Shown: positions 62,698-64,000 of the stretch, in pieces
How positions within the stretch are numbered: position 1 is the first letter of the stretch
Layout: each line of letters begins with the position of its first letter
Assembly: GCA_026168805.1 (NCBI GenBank)
Contig: JAPFDS010000036.1
Coordinates: 1 to 64,000, forward strand
Direction of reading: 5' to 3'
From: Caryophanales bacterium
Lineage (GTDB): Bacteria; Bacillota; Bacilli; Bacillales; Amphibacillaceae
DNA length: 64,000 bases
Notes under the pieces: generated by a model
The model's input: the letters and a program-made list of their open reading frames with translations, nothing else
What the model was told of the DNA's origin: nothing
Database searches by the model: none
Translations under genes and position numbers: made by a program

Positions 62698-63063
62698 TTA
62701 GAAGCATTGGAACGATTGAATATGTCTGAGATCAATTCCAAAAAAGCTCCATCTTCGGCCATTCCAACGAAATCCTGAAACCGAGCGACGGCCAACAAAG
62801 GTTGGGAAAAACCAAAACGCATCTCTGCGTAACCAAATGTACGTGAAGCGGAATAAACATCCTTGAATGGCTCCTGCATCAATTGCAAACGTTTGAACAC
62901 CTTGTTGTGGCGTGAACGATGGTGGTGGCCCTGGAGGGGATATGTTTTGTGGACCTCCGCCTCCTCCATATGGCGGTGTTTGAGGAGATGGATATCCCCC
63001 ATACTGTGGTCCTGGCAGCCCAAATAACGGCAGTAGTGGAAAAAATAGTTGTCGTTCATTCAT
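62698..63063 (-). CDS. Small Pro/Gly-rich Bacillus protein of unknown function
   Basis: A 121-residue protein. Residues 10-55 are Pro/Gly/Gln-rich and low in complexity (YGGYPSPQTPPYGGGGG). The C-terminal part AGAIQGCLFRFTYIWLRRDAFWFFP and FVGRRSVSGFRWNGRRW is aromatic and basic and is widely conserved in Bacilli, where it is sometimes labelled transporter without support; a coat or surface role is possible. No membrane helix. AAAGGAGGT precedes the ATG. Confidence 0.8.
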   Translation of the reverse strand: MNERQLFFPLLPLFGLPGPQYGGYPSPQTPPYGGGGGPQNISPPGPPPSFTPQQGVQTFAIDAGAIQGCLFRFTYIWLRRDAFWFFPTFVGRRSVSGFRWNGRRWSFFGIDLRHIQSFQCF

Positions 63064-63206
63064 AAATCGTCATACCTCCTTTACTTTACAACAGTATATG
63101 GGAGGTACGCCTAGAAGGTGCATTTTGAGCAAAATCTATGCGTGATGTAGGGAAATTGCTTATCATTTGAAGACTTGTTAAAATAATCCATAAGGAGGTT
63201 ATTACG

Positions 63207-63551
63207 ATGTCTGACATTCAAGAATTACATGAAGTGAAAGAAGTTGAAGAAGTACTAGAGAAGACAAACGAAAATCCAGCGTTTATTTTTAAACAAAGCA
63301 CGACATGTCCGATTAGTGCAGAAGCATTTGAACAGTTTAAATCTTACGTTGAAACAGATGCTCGTCCATACGATGCATATTTTGTAAAGGTGCGTGAAAC
63401 ACGCCCAGTATCAAATGAAATCGCGGACAAACTCGGTATCGAGCATCAATCTCCACAAATGTTCTTAGTGAAAAATGGACAAGCCGTTTGGAATGCTTCT
63501 CACCGTGATATTACGGTAGAAAACATTGTCGAAGCAGTTGAAAATAATTAA
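63207..63551 (+). CDS. brxC: Monothiol bacilliredoxin BrxC (YtxJ)
   Basis: A 114-residue thioredoxin-fold protein. The active-site motif is TCPIS with a single Cys, as in BrxC/YtxJ; it removes bacillithiol from proteins after oxidative stress. SPQMFLVKNGQAVWNASH is the conserved second half with cis-Pro (SP). AAGGAGGT precedes the ATG. It implies that the organism makes bacillithiol. Confidence 0.94.
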   Translation: MSDIQELHEVKEVEEVLEKTNENPAFIFKQSTTCPISAEAFEQFKSYVETDARPYDAYFVKVRETRPVSNEIADKLGIEHQSPQMFLVKNGQAVWNASHRDITVENIVEAVENN

Positions 63552-63554
63552 ACG

Positions 63555-63670
63555 AGTGAATTTCATAATTACCAAAGCCAGCTACAACCATACAATATGT
63601 AGTTGCGAAAGACTCAACGAAATTACATATTGTATGGTGGTGGCGTGAAATACGTATTATGAAATTCACT
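63555..63670 (+). repeat. MITE-like repeat, complete copy C (116 bp)
   Basis: Same 15-bp inverted ends as copy B. The interior is longer and has its own inverted repeat CATACAATATGTAGTT with a partner ACATATTGTATGG near 63623-63638, so the whole element can fold into one long hairpin. It lies 3 bp after the brxC stop codon. Confidence 0.8.
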
Positions 63671-63723
63671 AAAACGATAAAAAACAACCTCATGCTCGTA
63701 TGCGCAGTAGATAATTGCGGCAA

Positions 63724-64000
63724 TTACGTGTGAGGTTGTTCTTTTTTTGAAAAAATTCGATCGCCCATATCGATGATGATAAAGAGGACCGTTAACACGA
63801 CAGCAATCCAAATCGAAACCTTCGTCGATAGAGAAACAAAAGATGCAATTCCCAAGAAAATGAAAAAGCGAACGATGTTAAAGAGTACATGATGAATGGA
63901 ATGAAACCTAACAACTCGCTGAATCACCATGTGAAGCAAATGATCAAATATGAGTGAATATATAACAACAATCGCGCCTATAAATACGATACTACTAATG
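63724..64000 (-). CDS. Small membrane protein, 5' end cut by window
   Basis: At least 92 residues are encoded and the frame is open to the window edge, so the start lies outside. Three hydrophobic segments are seen: IVFIGAIVVIYSLIFDHLL, VLFNIVRFFIFLGIASFVSL and VSIWIAVVLTVLFIIIDMG, with a polar end SKKEQPHT. No family recognised. The TTG at 63939 is an internal codon and not a likely start. Confidence 0.6.
   Translation of the reverse strand, partial: ISSIVFIGAIVVIYSLIFDHLLHMVIQRVVRFHSIHHVLFNIVRFFIFLGIASFVSLSTKVSIWIAVVLTVLFIIIDMGDRIFSKKEQPHT

Overview
The window reads as chromosomal DNA of a low-GC Gram-positive endospore former of the Bacillaceae. Evidence: a CwlJ-type germination hydrolase, a BrxC/YtxJ bacilliredoxin (bacillithiol users), a preQ1-I riboswitch upstream of queT, an MhqR-type quinone-stress cluster, a YvgK-like molybdate regulator beside modABC, strong AAAGGAGG-type ribosome binding sites and many GTG starts. 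Secreted proteins are rich in Asp/Glu, which hints at a salt- or alkali-tolerant lifestyle; the species cannot be named from this window. No rRNA, tRNA, prophage, CRISPR array or intact transposase gene was seen.

Layout. 0-10 kb: a TetR/MFS drug-efflux pair, a serpin lipoprotein, an MscS channel, a CDGSH protein, a cluster of DnaA boxes, a PBP4-type D,D-carboxypeptidase, a first 51-bp tandem-repeat array, then lemA-htpX. 10-20 kb: a small transposon-like element, metA (acetyl-CoA type by residue E111), modABC with a divergent regulator separated by a second 51-bp array, an autoregulated TetR/ABC-2 permease pair, a pterin dehydratase, and an MMPL exporter preceded by six 11-bp-phased direct repeats. 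20-34 kb: a RidA protein and an oligopeptide uptake locus (two permeases, two ATPases, three tandem paralogous binding lipoproteins) ending in a 996-residue cytoplasmic M14-type metallopeptidase. 34-41 kb: a four-gene phospholipid-type operon (CDP-alcohol transferase, CdsA-like, PlsC-like, DedA-like), an SH3/amidase, a DASS transporter, cwlJ and a DUF421 protein. 41-48 kb: mhqR with dioxygenase, esterase and YceI genes, a TPR protein, a frameshifted ABC exporter, and a TetR/paired-SMR operon. 48-56 kb: pstSCAB with a divergent response regulator (no kinase, no phoU), hom-thrC-thrB, queT. 56-64 kb: a lipoprotein, YaiI/YqxD, a GntR-ABC operon, an MFS exporter, a squalene/phytoene synthase-like protein, brxC, and the 3' part of a membrane protein gene cut by the window end.

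The most unusual content lies between the genes. Two unrelated minisatellites share exactly the same 51-bp unit length. Two copies of a 156/216-bp element were inserted 3' of TTAT; removing one copy restores a terminator hairpin exactly, which is the signature of an IS200/IS605-type insertion. A palindromic MITE-like repeat with 15-bp inverted ends occurs three times between 56.9 and 63.7 kb. Two ABC permease genes (modB and the one at 44.7 kb) each carry a one-base frame problem near the 5' end, which may be real mutations or sequencing errors.
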